DNA from: Micromonospora fulviviridis
GTDB lineage: Bacteria > Actinomycetota > Actinomycetes > Mycobacteriales > Micromonosporaceae
Reading direction: 5' to 3'
Length of the DNA: 64,000 bases
Assembly: GCF_014648395.1 (NCBI RefSeq)
Contig: NZ_BMRA01000001.1
Coordinates: 186,001-250,000, forward strand
This document shows, piece by piece, positions 50,124 through 58,831 of the stretch. The notes under the pieces are model-generated. The model searched no databases. It had not been told where the DNA came from and saw only the letters and a list, made by a program, of their open reading frames with translations. Every line of letters begins with the position of its first letter. Position 1 is the first letter of the stretch. The position numbers and the translations under genes are program-made.

Positions 50124-50828
50124 ATGCCTCTTGTCCGTCTGCTGCCCGAGCGCTGGCAGAAGTTCATCCACGAGGCGCTCAAATTCGGCATCGTCGGCGG
50201 CATCAACACCGTCATCAATTACGCGGTGTTCAATGCGCTGGCACTCACGGTTTTCCGCGACGGCCAGCTCAAGGCGACCGTCATCGCGACCATCGTCGCG
50301 ACGATCACGTCGTATCTGATGAATCGGCACTGGACGTACCGGGACCGGCCGAAGTCGGCGCTTCGCCGCGAATATGTCCTGTTCTTCCTCTTCAACGGCG
50401 CCGGCCTGATCATCGAACTCGGCGTCCTGGCGCTGGCCAAGTACGGCCTCGGCGTGAACAGCCTGCTCGCGTTGAACGTGGCGAAGACCGGCGGCGTGCT
50501 GCTGGCCACCCTGTTCCGCTTCTGGTCCTACCGGACGTTCGTGTTCCAGCCGGTGCCGAAGCACTCCGCGGAGACCTGGAACGCCATCCCGCGCGACGAG
50601 TGGGACAACGTGGCCGAGATGGACCCGGTGGCCGAGCTGGCGGAGTCGGTCAGCGAGTTGGAGGAGACCGAGCCGCCGCTCGGCGAGCGGCGCGCGGGCG
50701 ACTACGCCCCCCAGCAGGGCCGCCCCGCACCCGCGGACGCCGGCCTGGGCCGCACGCTCGGCGCCGACCTCGACGCCGAACTGGCCGCCGAACTCCAGCC
50801 CACGCCGCGCCGCGCCCCGCGCCGCTGA
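50124..50828 (+). CDS. GtrA family membrane protein 2
   Basis: 234-residue paralogue of the preceding gene: EALKFGIVGGINTVINYAVF, SYLMNRHWTYRDR and LFRFWSYRTFVFQ mark the four-helix GtrA domain (about 15-145). It differs by an acidic, Pro-rich cytoplasmic tail of about 85 residues (VAEMDPVAELAESVSELEET). The pair may form a hetero-oligomer or serve two glycans; this is inference. Confidence 0.9.
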   Translation: MPLVRLLPERWQKFIHEALKFGIVGGINTVINYAVFNALALTVFRDGQLKATVIATIVATITSYLMNRHWTYRDRPKSALRREYVLFFLFNGAGLIIELGVLALAKYGLGVNSLLALNVAKTGGVLLATLFRFWSYRTFVFQPVPKHSAETWNAIPRDEWDNVAEMDPVAELAESVSELEETEPPLGERRAGDYAPQQGRPAPADAGLGRTLGADLDAELAAELQPTPRRAPRR

Positions 50829-50889
50829 CCCGGCCCGGCCCTCCGGCGGCCGCCCAGCGGACGCCGGAGGACCCGACGGTCAGGCCGAG

Positions 50890-51462
50890 TCAGGCCGACG
50901 GGTCGCGGAGCGGCTTCCCCTCGGCCATGTCGGCCAGGATCTCGCGCATCTCGCCGTCGCCCAGGCTGTGCTTGTCGTGGTGGGCCTCGACCAGTTCGTA
51001 GAGCTTGGTCTGGACCTTGTCCACGTGCGGCACGTCGCTGAGCACCGACTGGCCGCGCTCACCGGCGGACTCGATGGTCAACGTGCCGCAGCCGAGCATC
51101 CGCTCCACGAACTTCTGGTGCATGGCGTGGTCGTTGATCCGGGTCAGCGGCAGGTCGCGCCGGTTGCGGGAGAACACGCCCTCCTGGAGCAGCACCCGCT
51201 CGTTGGTGAAGAGGTAGTGGGTGGTGCGCCAGACCAGGAACGGCCACAGGCCCAGCCAGAACACCAGCACCAGGCCGAGCGCGGCGATCACGTAGAGCGC
51301 GATCGTGCCCCCGTCGCCCTCGGGCAGCAGGACCCAGCCGGCGACCACCGCCGCGACGGCGAGCACCAGCACCAGGATCGGCCGGATCAGGGCCTTCCAG
51401 TGCGGGTGCAGATGCAGCACGACGTGCTCGTCTTCGGTGAGCACGTCTTCGGGGAACGCCAC
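50890..51462 (-). CDS. PH-domain (DUF304-like) membrane protein
   Basis: 190-residue protein with two adjacent membrane helices (about 24-45 and 51-76, including LVLVFWLGLWPFLVW) followed by a bacterial PH-like domain: HYLFTNERVLLQEGVFSRNR, PLTRINDHAMHQKFVERMLG and GTLTIESAGERGQSVLSDVP. The function of the family is unknown; it often contributes to membrane organisation. The GTG start follows GAGGAGG. Confidence 0.9.
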   Translation of the reverse strand: MAFPEDVLTEDEHVVLHLHPHWKALIRPILVLVLAVAAVVAGWVLLPEGDGGTIALYVIAALGLVLVFWLGLWPFLVWRTTHYLFTNERVLLQEGVFSRNRRDLPLTRINDHAMHQKFVERMLGCGTLTIESAGERGQSVLSDVPHVDKVQTKLYELVEAHHDKHSLGDGEMREILADMAEGKPLRDPSA

Positions 51463-51538
51463 GGGAACCTCCTCGCAGAACAGGACGCGCTGACCGTAAC
51501 CGGTCGGCGCTCGTGCGGGGATCAGCCGCGCGGCGGGT

Positions 51539-51590
51539 GTTGGGAGGGGTCCCCTCCCGCAGCGGAGGCGCTGACCGGGGCCCTTCCGTT
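51539..51590. repeat. GGGGCCC-rich repeat, family C, overlapping the birA 3' end
   Basis: A perfect palindrome GGGAGGGGTCCCCTCCC (51542-51558), then GGAGGCGCTGACCGG, then GGGGCCCTTCC. From memory, the layout of two GGGGCCC-type arms around a GGCGTTAAC-like core recurs in Micromonospora genomes. The birA stop codon begins at its edge; it may act as a terminator. Confidence 0.55.
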
Positions 51591-52465
51591 CACCGCAGGT
51601 GGAGCACGTCCCCGGCGGCGAGGCGCAGCTCGCCCTCGGGGCCGTCGACCAGCAGTTGACCGTCGGGGTCCACGCCGGTGGCGGTGCCGCGTACCTCCCG
51701 GCCGTCCGGGAGCAGCACGCGGACCTGCCGGCCGACCGTGGCGCAGCCGGCCAGGTAGGCGTCCCGCAGGCCGCTTTCGACCGCGTCCCCGCCGGCGTCA
51801 CGCCAGCGCTCGTACCAGTCGGCGAGCGCGCGGAGCAGGGCCCGGAGCAACGGGTCCCGGTCGGTGGCGGTGGCCCCGGCGAGCTGGAGCGAGGTGGCCG
51901 GCAGCCCGGTCGGGTTCTCCGGCAGCTCGTCGGCGCGCAGGGTCACGTTGAGGCCGATGCCGACCACGATCGCCGGGGGCCGGTCCGGCGCCGGGCCGGG
52001 CACCGCCTCGGCCAGCACGCCCGCGCACTTCGCGCCGTCCAGCAGCAGGTCGTTCGGCCACTTGAGCCGGGCGTCCAGCTCGGCCAGCCGGGCCACCGCC
52101 TCGACCAGCGCGACCCCGGCCAGCAGCGGCATCCAGCCGTACCCCGAGGGTGGCACGGGCGCCCAGCCGCGCTCCGCGACGGCCTCGCCCGGCCGGAGCA
52201 GGACGCTGGTCGCGATGCCGGCCCGCGGCGGCGACTGCCAGACGCGGCCGCGCCGGCCCCGGCCGGCGGTCTGCCGCTCGGCGACCACCACCAGACCCTC
52301 CGGCTCGCCGCCGCGCGCGGCCTCGACCACATCGGCGTTGGTCGAGCCGGTCTCGGTGAGCAGTTCCAGCCGGCGCCAGGGCCCGTGCGGCGCGACCAGC
52401 GCGCGGCGCAGCCGGGCCGCGGACAGCGGCGGGCGGTCCAGATCGGTGTACGGCGAGCCGGGCAT
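51590..52465 (-). CDS. birA: Biotin-[acetyl-CoA-carboxylase] ligase
   Basis: 291-residue biotin protein ligase that attaches biotin to the carrier subunit of acyl-CoA carboxylases. Catalytic-domain landmarks are ETGSTNADVVEAARGG, AERQTAGRGRRGRVWQSPP and LKWPNDLLLDGAKCAGVLAE. There is no N-terminal DNA-binding domain, so it is monofunctional. A TAGGCT hexamer 6 bases before the ATG implies a leaderless mRNA. It is divergent from the carboxyltransferase gene that depends on it. Confidence 0.95.
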   Translation of the reverse strand: MPGSPYTDLDRPPLSAARLRRALVAPHGPWRRLELLTETGSTNADVVEAARGGEPEGLVVVAERQTAGRGRRGRVWQSPPRAGIATSVLLRPGEAVAERGWAPVPPSGYGWMPLLAGVALVEAVARLAELDARLKWPNDLLLDGAKCAGVLAEAVPGPAPDRPPAIVVGIGLNVTLRADELPENPTGLPATSLQLAGATATDRDPLLRALLRALADWYERWRDAGGDAVESGLRDAYLAGCATVGRQVRVLLPDGREVRGTATGVDPDGQLLVDGPEGELRLAAGDVLHLR

Positions 52466-52471
52466 CCCGCC

Positions 52472-52477
52472 AGCCTA
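52472..52477 (-). promoter_or_regulatory. -10 hexamer of birA, leaderless
   Basis: TAGGCT on the minus strand is 6 bases before the ATG at 52465. Confidence 0.5.
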
Positions 52478-52549
52478 CGGCCCGCACGCCGGCCGGTCGC
52501 CGGGAAGCGGTGAGGCGCACTGCACAGCGGCACCCACCTGAACCATCGT

Positions 52550-52555
52550 TATATT
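52550..52555 (+). promoter_or_regulatory. -10 hexamer of the carboxyltransferase gene, leaderless
   Basis: TATATT, strikingly AT-rich for this region, ends 6 bases before the GTG at 52562. No Shine-Dalgarno sequence is present. Confidence 0.55.
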
Positions 52556-52561
52556 CCCTGG

Positions 52562-54145
52562 GTGACTACCGAGACCGGGATCAACATCCACACGACCGCC
52601 GGCAAGCTGGCGGACCTGGAGCGACGGCTCGACGAGGCGGTGCACGCCGGGTCGGCACGCGCGGTCGAGAAGCAGCACGCGCGGGGCAAGAAGACCGCTC
52701 GGGAGCGGATCGAGATGCTCCTCGACGAGGGCTCCTTCGTCGAGCTGGACGAATTCGCCCGGCACCGCTCGACCAACTTCGGGCTGGAGAAGACCCGCCC
52801 GTACGGGGACGGCGTGGTGACCGGCTACGGCACGGTGGACGGCCGGCAGGTCTGCGTCTTCGCGCAGGACTTCACCGTCTTCGGCGGCTCGCTCGGCGAG
52901 GTCTTCGGCGAGAAGATCGTCAAGCTGATGGACCTGGCCATGAAGATCGGCTGCCCGGTCGTCGGCATCAACGACTCGGGCGGCGCGCGGATCCAGGAGG
53001 GCGTCGCCTCGCTCGGCCTCTACGGGGAGATCTTCTTCCGCAACGTGCGGGCCAGCGGCGTCATCCCGCAGATCTCGCTGATCATGGGTCCGTGCGCGGG
53101 TGGCGCGGTCTACTCCCCCGCCGTCACCGACTTCACCGTGATGGTCGACCAGACCTCGCACATGTTCATCACGGGCCCCGACGTGATCAAGACGGTCACC
53201 GGCGAGGACGTGGGCATGGAGGAGCTGGGCGGCGCCCGCACCCACAACGCCCGCAGCGGCAACGCGCACTACCTCGGCACCGACGAGGAGGACGCGATCG
53301 AGTACGTCAAGGCGCTGCTGTCGTACCTGCCGTCGAACAACCTGGACGAGCCGGTGGTCTTCGACTCGCCGGCGATCCTCGACATCACCGACTCCGACCG
53401 GGAGCTGGACACGCTGATCCCGGACTCGGCCAACCAGCCGTACGACATGCACCGGGTCATCGAGCACGTCCTCGACGACGGCGAGTTCCTGGAGGTCCAG
53501 CCGCTCTACGCGCAGAACCTCGTGGTCGGCTTCGGCCGGGTCGAGGGGCGCCCGGTGGGAGTGGTCGCCAACCAGCCCATGCACTTCGCCGGCACCCTCG
53601 ACATTGCCGCCTCGGAGAAGGCGGCCCGGTTCGTGCGCACCTGCGACGCGTTCAACATCCCGGTGCTGACCTTCGTGGACGTCCCCGGCTTCCTCCCCGG
53701 CACCGGGCAGGAGTGGGACGGCATCATCCGCCGCGGCGCGAAGCTCATCTACGCGTACGCCGAGGCCACCGTCCCGAAGGTCACCGTCATCACCCGCAAG
53801 GCGTACGGCGGGGCGTACGACGTCATGGGCTCCAAGCACCTCGGCGCGGACCTGAACTTCGCCTGGCCGACCGCCCAGATCGCGGTCATGGGGGCGCAGG
53901 GCGCGGTGAACATCCTCTACCGCTCGGAGCTGGCGAACGCCGAGGACCCGGCCGCCGTCCGGGCCGAGAAGATCGCCGAGTACGAGGACACCCTGGCCAA
54001 CCCGTACATCGCCGCCGAGCGCGGGTACGTCGACGGGGTGATCCCGCCGCACGAGACGCGGACCCAGGTCGTGCGGGCGTTGCGGGTGCTGCGCACCAAG
54101 CGCGAGACCCTGCCGCCGAAGAAGCACGGCAACATCCCGCTGTAG
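52562..54145 (+). CDS. Acyl-CoA carboxylase beta subunit (propionyl-CoA type)
   Basis: 527-residue biotin-dependent carboxyltransferase, AccD/PccB type, transferring carboxylate from carboxybiotin to acetyl- or propionyl-CoA. N-half motifs are [20 protein letters not shown] and [18 protein letters not shown]-half motifs are [20 protein letters not shown] and [20 protein letters not shown], which build the two oxyanion sites. Length is typical of PccB. It needs a biotinylated alpha subunit, not in this window, and probably the epsilon subunit at 60910. A hairpin terminator follows. Confidence 0.95.
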   Translation: MTTETGINIHTTAGKLADLERRLDEAVHAGSARAVEKQHARGKKTARERIEMLLDEGSFVELDEFARHRSTNFGLEKTRPYGDGVVTGYGTVDGRQVCVFAQDFTVFGGSLGEVFGEKIVKLMDLAMKIGCPVVGINDSGGARIQEGVASLGLYGEIFFRNVRASGVIPQISLIMGPCAGGAVYSPAVTDFTVMVDQTSHMFITGPDVIKTVTGEDVGMEELGGARTHNARSGNAHYLGTDEEDAIEYVKALLSYLPSNNLDEPVVFDSPAILDITDSDRELDTLIPDSANQPYDMHRVIEHVLDDGEFLEVQPLYAQNLVVGFGRVEGRPVGVVANQPMHFAGTLDIAASEKAARFVRTCDAFNIPVLTFVDVPGFLPGTGQEWDGIIRRGAKLIYAYAEATVPKVTVITRKAYGGAYDVMGSKHLGADLNFAWPTAQIAVMGAQGAVNILYRSELANAEDPAAVRAEKIAEYEDTLANPYIAAERGYVDGVIPPHETRTQVVRALRVLRTKRETLPPKKHGNIPL

Positions 54146-54154
54146 CAAGCGCTG

Positions 54155-54190
54155 CCGAGGCCCTCGCCGCACGTCCGGCGGGGGCCTCGG
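54155..54190. terminator. Bidirectional hairpin terminator
   Basis: Stem CCGAGGCCC with its complement GGGCCTCGG, extended by partial pairing inside, lies between the convergent carboxyltransferase gene and the 54195 gene. Confidence 0.8.
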
Positions 54191-54194
54191 CGCG

Positions 54195-55073
54195 TCAGCA
54201 GCCGGGGTTCGCCGCGGCGCACATCCGGCCGGCCGCGGCACGGGCAAGGTCCAGCAGTTGCGCCTGGGTCACCCTGTTCCCCGGCACGCCGAGGCGTAGG
54301 GACTCTCCCGGCACCAGGACGGTGACCAGATCTCCGACCCGGACGACCAGCCTGTCCTCCGGAAAGGGCGTGATGCCGACCGGTTTGCCGGTCGCCGGGT
54401 CCAGCGGCACGGAGATGGCGTGCCGGAGCAGGACCGCCTGGTCACCGGCGAAGTCGCTCGCGGCCACCGTCCAGCGGTGCACCACCGTGGCGGTGACCGT
54501 TCCCGTCTCCCCCTGGACCGGGCTCACCTCCGGCCACGAGGAGCAGGCCGCCACGAGCCGGTCGAGCTCGGCGAAGACCCGGGCCGGCGCCCCGGCCGGC
54601 AGCCGGTAGACGTCCTGACTGACGACCGGCATCCGGTTCGGGGCGAAGCCCTTCACCGCGGCGGCCCCGATCAGGGTCTGCGATCGGGAGTAGCGGGAAA
54701 CGGTCCCATCCGCCGGCAGCCCCTGGTCCTGCGCGCAGGCCCGGAGGACGTCGTCGACCCGGACCGCCTCACCGATGCCCGTGTCACCGAGCCGCTCGTC
54801 ACTCTTCGCCGGCACATCGGCCGGGGTAAGCATCGCCTCCACGGGGATCTCCGCGCGCCCGCCGGCCGTGGCGGCCGGGGGTGGCGCCGGGGTCCCGGCC
54901 CAGCCCACCCCGACGGCGGAGACCGAGGCGACCACCAACACTGCCGCGGCGGACGCCATCGCCGTACGCCGGCTGCGACGCCGGGCCGCCGCCCGGATCT
55001 CGGTCGGCTCCGGCCAGCGGACCTCCCGCAGGTCGCGGTGGACCAGTTCGACGAACCTCGCGTCGTCACGCAT
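54195..55073 (-). CDS. Membrane protein, probable anti-sigma-like partner of the ECF factor
   Basis: 292-residue protein with a cytoplasmic N-terminus (about 1-37, Arg-rich, containing FVELVHRDLREVRWPEPTEI), one transmembrane helix (AMASAAAVLVVASVSAVGVG) and a long extracytoplasmic domain with three or more Cys. Its start overlaps the stop of the sigma factor gene by 8 bases, the usual arrangement for an anti-sigma factor, but no HxxxCxxC zinc motif is seen. The regulatory role is inferred from position and topology only. Confidence 0.75.
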   Translation of the reverse strand: MRDDARFVELVHRDLREVRWPEPTEIRAAARRRSRRTAMASAAAVLVVASVSAVGVGWAGTPAPPPAATAGGRAEIPVEAMLTPADVPAKSDERLGDTGIGEAVRVDDVLRACAQDQGLPADGTVSRYSRSQTLIGAAAVKGFAPNRMPVVSQDVYRLPAGAPARVFAELDRLVAACSSWPEVSPVQGETGTVTATVVHRWTVAASDFAGDQAVLLRHAISVPLDPATGKPVGITPFPEDRLVVRVGDLVTVLVPGESLRLGVPGNRVTQAQLLDLARAAAGRMCAAANPGC

Positions 55074-55569
55074 CTGCGGCCTCCTCATCCAGATCCACGA
55101 CCGTGAGCAGTCCGGCCAGGGCGGCCCGGCCCCGGGAGAGCCGTGCCTTGACGGTGCCGACCGGCGCCGACATCTCCCGGGCGACCTCGGCGACCGGCAT
55201 GCCGAGCAGGTAGTAGAGGGCGATGGCGATGCGCTGCTCCTCAGGCAGCCGACGCAGCGCGGCCACCACCTCCACCGTGTCGGTGCTCGGCTCCGGGATG
55301 CTTTCCTGCGCCCCGTGCCGCAGGTACGCGCGGGTCCGGCTGCGCAGGCCGCGCCAGCGACTCACCGCGATCCGGCTGGCCACGACCCGTACCCACGCCT
55401 CCGGGTCGTCGTATCCGCTGATCGTCGACCAGCGCTGCCAGGCCCGGATGTACGCCTCCTGCACGGAGTCCTGAGCCTCGGCCAGGTTGCCGGTGAGCAC
55501 GAAGACGTAGCCGAGCAGCCGCTGTCTGCTGCCCCGGTAGAACTCGTCGAACCCCTCGACGTCCGGCAC
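55066..55569 (-). CDS. SigE-family ECF RNA polymerase sigma factor
   Basis: 167-residue ECF sigma factor. Region 2 is FDEFYRGSRQRLLGYVFVLT followed by AQDSVQEAYIRAWQRW, and region 4 is LPEEQRIAIALYYLLGMPVA then VGTVKARLSRGRAAL. Length and layout fit the actinobacterial SigE-type ECF group. The GTG start follows GGGGGAGGTGG. It overlaps the downstream membrane gene, so the two form an operon. The signal is unknown. Confidence 0.93.
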   Translation of the reverse strand: MPDVEGFDEFYRGSRQRLLGYVFVLTGNLAEAQDSVQEAYIRAWQRWSTISGYDDPEAWVRVVASRIAVSRWRGLRSRTRAYLRHGAQESIPEPSTDTVEVVAALRRLPEEQRIAIALYYLLGMPVAEVAREMSAPVGTVKARLSRGRAALAGLLTVVDLDEEAADA

Positions 55570-55630
55570 GTCGCCACCTCCCCCGCGTCGGTCGGAGGGG
55601 ACACGCGTGGCGGGTGGCCACGGGTTGCCG

Positions 55631-56614
55631 TCAGCCGACCAATTTCTCCAGCTCGGCCAGGGGGAAGCCGCCGGCCGGGATGCGTTCACGGACCGCCCGG
55701 CGGACGGCGACCTGGACGGCCTCGTTGGCCGGGGTGGGCACCCCGTGCAGCCGGCCGAGCAGCACGATCTCGCCGTTCAGGTGGTCCGCCTCGGCGGAGC
55801 CGGCGCCCCGGGCCAGGCTCTGCCAGGTGGAGCCGCCGGCCCGCTCCTCGCCGTCGACCGGCCGGTGCCGTACCAGCTCGCCCCGCTCGGCGGCCTCCTC
55901 CTCGCGGGTCGTGTGCGGGATGCCGGCTGCGGCCAGCGCCTCCTCGCCCTCGGCGCGCACCCGGGCGGCCAGCGACTCGTGCACGTCCGGGCCGAGCAGC
56001 GCCTGGAGGCCGTTGCCCAGGTTGCCGAGGAGCTTGCCGTACTTCCAGCGCATCACGTCGTCGCGGACCGGCGCGACGAACCCGGCGGCGGTCAGGTCGG
56101 CGGCGACCGCGCGGCTGGTGTCGTCCGCGCCGGACGGGTAGCGGCCGAGGTGCAGCATCCCCGGGTGCGGGTGCCCGTTCGCCACCACCACGCCGGGCTC
56201 CAGGTGGGTGGCGGGCAGCCACACGCAGACCGGGTGCACCCGGGCGAACAGCCGCAGCGCGGCCGGCTCGTTGCCGACGCCGTTCTGGGCCAGCACGATC
56301 GGCAGCCGCTCGCCCGCCGTCCCGCCGCCCTCCACCGGGGTGTCCACCCAGGTCGCCAGGGCCGCCGCGGTGTCCTGCGACTTGACCGTGAGCACCAGCA
56401 CGGTGTCCGCCGGCAGCGGGCGGTCGTCCGGCCCAGCCACCGCGGGCAGCCGGCTGGTGACGGTGCCGTCCGGCGTCCGCAGGGTCAGGCCCCGCTCCCG
56501 GAGCGCGTCCAGGTGCGCGCCGCGGGCCACCAGCGTCACGTCGCGGCCGGCCTCCCCCAGCCGTACGCCGATGGTGCCGCCGACCGCGCCCGCGCCGATG
56601 ATCACGTATCGCAC
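55631..56614 (-). CDS. Ketopantoate reductase-like (PanE/ApbA family)
   Basis: 327-residue Rossmann reductase. The N-terminal NADPH motif is RYVIIGAGAVGGTIGVRLGE; LTVKSQDTAAAL and VLAQNGVGNEPAA carry the conserved Lys and Asn, and the C-terminal domain includes RDDVMRWKYGKLLGNLGNGL. It may reduce 2-dehydropantoate for CoA synthesis, but the family has several 2-oxoacid substrates, so the gene symbol is withheld. A CAGAAT hexamer 7 bases before the GTG is a weak leaderless -10. Confidence 0.88.
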   Translation of the reverse strand: MRYVIIGAGAVGGTIGVRLGEAGRDVTLVARGAHLDALRERGLTLRTPDGTVTSRLPAVAGPDDRPLPADTVLVLTVKSQDTAAALATWVDTPVEGGGTAGERLPIVLAQNGVGNEPAALRLFARVHPVCVWLPATHLEPGVVVANGHPHPGMLHLGRYPSGADDTSRAVAADLTAAGFVAPVRDDVMRWKYGKLLGNLGNGLQALLGPDVHESLAARVRAEGEEALAAAGIPHTTREEEAAERGELVRHRPVDGEERAGGSTWQSLARGAGSAEADHLNGEIVLLGRLHGVPTPANEAVQVAVRRAVRERIPAGGFPLAELEKLVG

Positions 56615-56650
56615 CCGTCCGATTCTGCCCCGCCCCGGCCCGGCCCGCCG

Positions 56651-56690
56651 GGTGATCCACTCCACATCGGGAGCCGGCGTTCCGGGGGCA
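56651..56690. repeat. Dispersed repeat, family B, half copy
   Basis: GTGATCCACTCCACATCGGG followed by AGCCGGCG repeats the left end of the element at 921. It fills the gap before the stop codon of the M50 protease gene (56695). Confidence 0.5.
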
Positions 56691-56694
56691 GCGG

Positions 56695-57438
56695 TCAGAT
56701 CGTGAGCCCGGCGTCGGTGAGGATCGGGCCGGCGAGCAGCAGCGCGCCGGCGCCCAGCGCGGCCAGGCTGACCAGCAGGAACACGGTCACCCAGAACAGC
56801 GGCGGGAAGGGGGTGAGCCGGGCGAGCTGGTCCGCGTCGGACTCGGGCATCCGCCCCCGGCTGCGCAGCCGTTGCAGCTCGATCACCGGGCGGACGCCGC
56901 CGAAGAGCAGGAACCAGACGGACGTCCAGGCGAACGCCGCCTGCACCTGCGCCGAGGCGTACCAGGAGACGGCGAGCACCACGCCGCCGGTGACCAGCAG
57001 GGACAGCACACCGAAGACGTTGCGGATCATCACCAGCATGGCCAGCAGCAGCGCCACCGCCACCCAGAGCAGCAGGGTGATCCGGTTGCCGGCGAGCAGC
57101 CACGCCCCGGCGAGACCGATCAGTGACGGGGCGACGTACCCGGCCAGCAGGGTGAGGATCATCCCCGGGCCGGTGGGGCGGCCGGCGGAGAGGGTGAGCC
57201 CGGAGGTGTCCGAGTGCAGCCGGATGCCGCGCAGCCGCCGGCCGGTGAGCAGGGCCATGAGCGCGTGGCCGCCCTCGTGCGCGATGGTCACCGCGTTGCG
57301 GGCGATCCGCCACGGCAGCCGGGTGGCGACCACCGCCACCGCGACGACGGCGGTCAGCAGCACCAGTAGCGGCGGCGGGTCGGGCTGGGCGCCGAGCAGC
57401 TTGTCCCAGAGGGTGGTGAGGCCGTCGATCAGGGGCAT
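56695..57438 (-). CDS. M50-family membrane metallopeptidase
   Basis: 247-residue polytopic membrane protein. The zinc motif HEGGH (HExxH) lies in NAVTIAHEGGHALMALLTG, just after the first helix. The usual second motif with a zinc-binding Asp is not obvious here. Six or so helices follow, including WVAVALLLAMLVMIRNVFG. The family includes site-2 proteases but also many uncharacterised actinobacterial members; intramembrane proteolysis is inferred. TAGGCT lies 8 bases before the ATG. Confidence 0.85.
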   Translation of the reverse strand: MPLIDGLTTLWDKLLGAQPDPPPLLVLLTAVVAVAVVATRLPWRIARNAVTIAHEGGHALMALLTGRRLRGIRLHSDTSGLTLSAGRPTGPGMILTLLAGYVAPSLIGLAGAWLLAGNRITLLLWVAVALLLAMLVMIRNVFGVLSLLVTGGVVLAVSWYASAQVQAAFAWTSVWFLLFGGVRPVIELQRLRSRGRMPESDADQLARLTPFPPLFWVTVFLLVSLAALGAGALLLAGPILTDAGLTI

Positions 57439-57623
57439 GGGCGGGGAGCCTACCGGCCTGGGCTGTGTCGTTCGACCTGCACAGCCTCGTCAGCTGTGAG
57501 ACTGACGGGTGATCGACCCGGCCACCCTCCGCTGAACCGCTCCGCACGGGTTACCGAGGCGACGACAACCGTCTATGAAAAATTCTTTAAGCCCTCTTGC
57601 GATCTAGGGCACTTACCTCCAAA

Positions 57624-57637
57624 GATTGACGTCAATC
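57624..57637. promoter_or_regulatory. Palindromic operator candidate before the lysozyme gene
   Basis: GATTGACGTCAATC is a perfect 14-base palindrome, and the half-motif TTGACGTC repeats at 57640. Both lie in an unusually AT-rich leader (57565-57645) ahead of a TGGAGG ribosome binding site. Confidence 0.5.
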
Positions 57638-57659
57638 ATTTGACGTCCTGGAGGCATCA

Positions 57660-58415
57660 ATGGCTCGTACCAGACTTTCCGTGCGGCGGCTGCTCGCCGC
57701 CGCCCTGACCGTCGCCGCCACCGCGGCGGCGGGCCTCGTCGCGACCGCCGGACCGGCCGCCGCGGCCACCACCCCCGGCATCGACGTCTCGCGCTACCAG
57801 GGCACCATCAACTGGACCAGCGTGCGGAACGCCGGCATCCAGTTCGCCTTCATCAAGGCGACCGAGGGCACGAGCTACAAGGACCCGAACTTCAACAGCA
57901 ACTACACCAACGCCTACTACGCCGGCGTCATCCGCGGGGCCTACCACTTCGCCCGGCCGAACATCTCCTCCGGCGCGACCCAGGCCGGCTACCTGGCCAG
58001 CAACGGCGGCGCCTGGTCGGCCGACAGCCGTACGCTCCCCGCCGCGCTCGACATCGAGGCCAACCCGTACAGCGGGGGTTACTGCTACGGCCTGAGCACC
58101 ACCGGCATGCGCAACTGGATCCAGGACTTCCTCAACACCTACCGCTCCCGCACCGGCCGGTACGCGGTCATCTACACCACCACCAGCTGGTGGAACCAGT
58201 GCACCGGCAGCTGGACCGGCCCGTGGGCCAACCACCCGCTCTGGCTGGCCCGCTGGTCGAGCACGCCCGGCGCCCTCCCGGCCGGCGCCCCGGTGTGGAG
58301 CTTCTGGCAGTACACCAGCACCGGCAGCGTCTCCGGGATCAGCGGCAACGTCGACCGCAACTACTGGAACGGTGACCGCACCCGGCTGATCGCCCTGGCC
58401 AACAACACCGCCTGA
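57660..58415 (+). CDS. Secreted GH25 lysozyme (N-acetylmuramidase)
   Basis: 251-residue secreted muramidase. The signal peptide (RRLLAAALTVAATAAAGLVA, cut near AAAA) is followed by a single GH25 domain: GIDVSRYQGTINW with Asp42, AFIKATEGTSYKDP, GAYHFARPN and the catalytic pair in ALDIEANPY (Asp131, Glu133). Trp-rich C-terminal strands (LWLARWSSTPG, WSFWQYTSTG) complete the barrel. There is no separate cell-wall-binding domain. A good TGGAGG ribosome binding site and an AT-rich upstream region suggest strong regulated expression. Confidence 0.95.
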   Translation: MARTRLSVRRLLAAALTVAATAAAGLVATAGPAAAATTPGIDVSRYQGTINWTSVRNAGIQFAFIKATEGTSYKDPNFNSNYTNAYYAGVIRGAYHFARPNISSGATQAGYLASNGGAWSADSRTLPAALDIEANPYSGGYCYGLSTTGMRNWIQDFLNTYRSRTGRYAVIYTTTSWWNQCTGSWTGPWANHPLWLARWSSTPGALPAGAPVWSFWQYTSTGSVSGISGNVDRNYWNGDRTRLIALANNTA

Positions 58416-58432
58416 CCGGCATCCACGGTCGC

Positions 58433-58494
58433 CAGTCGGCGGCAGCGGGATCGGCTACGACCGAGGTCGACAGCTGGTCCGGCTGCCGCCACTG
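58433..58494. terminator. Long-stem hairpin after the lysozyme gene
   Basis: CAGTCGGCGGCAGC (58433-58446) pairs with GGCTGCCGCCACTG (58481-58494) with one bulge. It lies between convergent genes and is a probable terminator. Confidence 0.5.
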
Positions 58495-58511
58495 CCGTCC
58501 TACCGCCCGGG

Positions 58512-58742
58512 TCACGCCCTGCGTCGCGAGGCGACCGGCACGGGGACGGCGCCCCGCCCGGCCAGGGTGGTCCGGCGGGCCAGCCGCCACGCCGCCACCC
58601 CCGCGACGGTGAGGGCGACGACACCGATCACCGCGACCGGCGCGGACAGGCCGGCGCTCACCAGCAGCAGGACCACGTCCCCGAGCGCGACAAGCATCCA
58701 CAGTGCCAGCCGGGGACCGGTGTCCTTGTGTCGGTAACCCAT
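58512..58742 (-). CDS. Small two-helix membrane protein
   Basis: 76-residue protein of unknown function. Two helices (ALWMLVALGDVVLLLVSAGL and VAVIGVVALTVAGVAAWRLA) and a basic tail. The ATG is preceded by a strong GGAAGGAGG at good spacing, which is the main support that it is a real gene. It overlaps nothing and lies between the lysozyme and kinase genes. Confidence 0.75.
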   Translation of the reverse strand: MGYRHKDTGPRLALWMLVALGDVVLLLVSAGLSAPVAVIGVVALTVAGVAAWRLARRTTLAGRGAVPVPVASRRRA

Positions 58743-58831
58743 TGTCGTACCTCCTTCCGTCGTCGCGGTCTCAATACCCCCGAGGACGGAAGGCCATGCG
58801 AGTCAGTTTCGCAACGGCGGGATTCGCTGGG

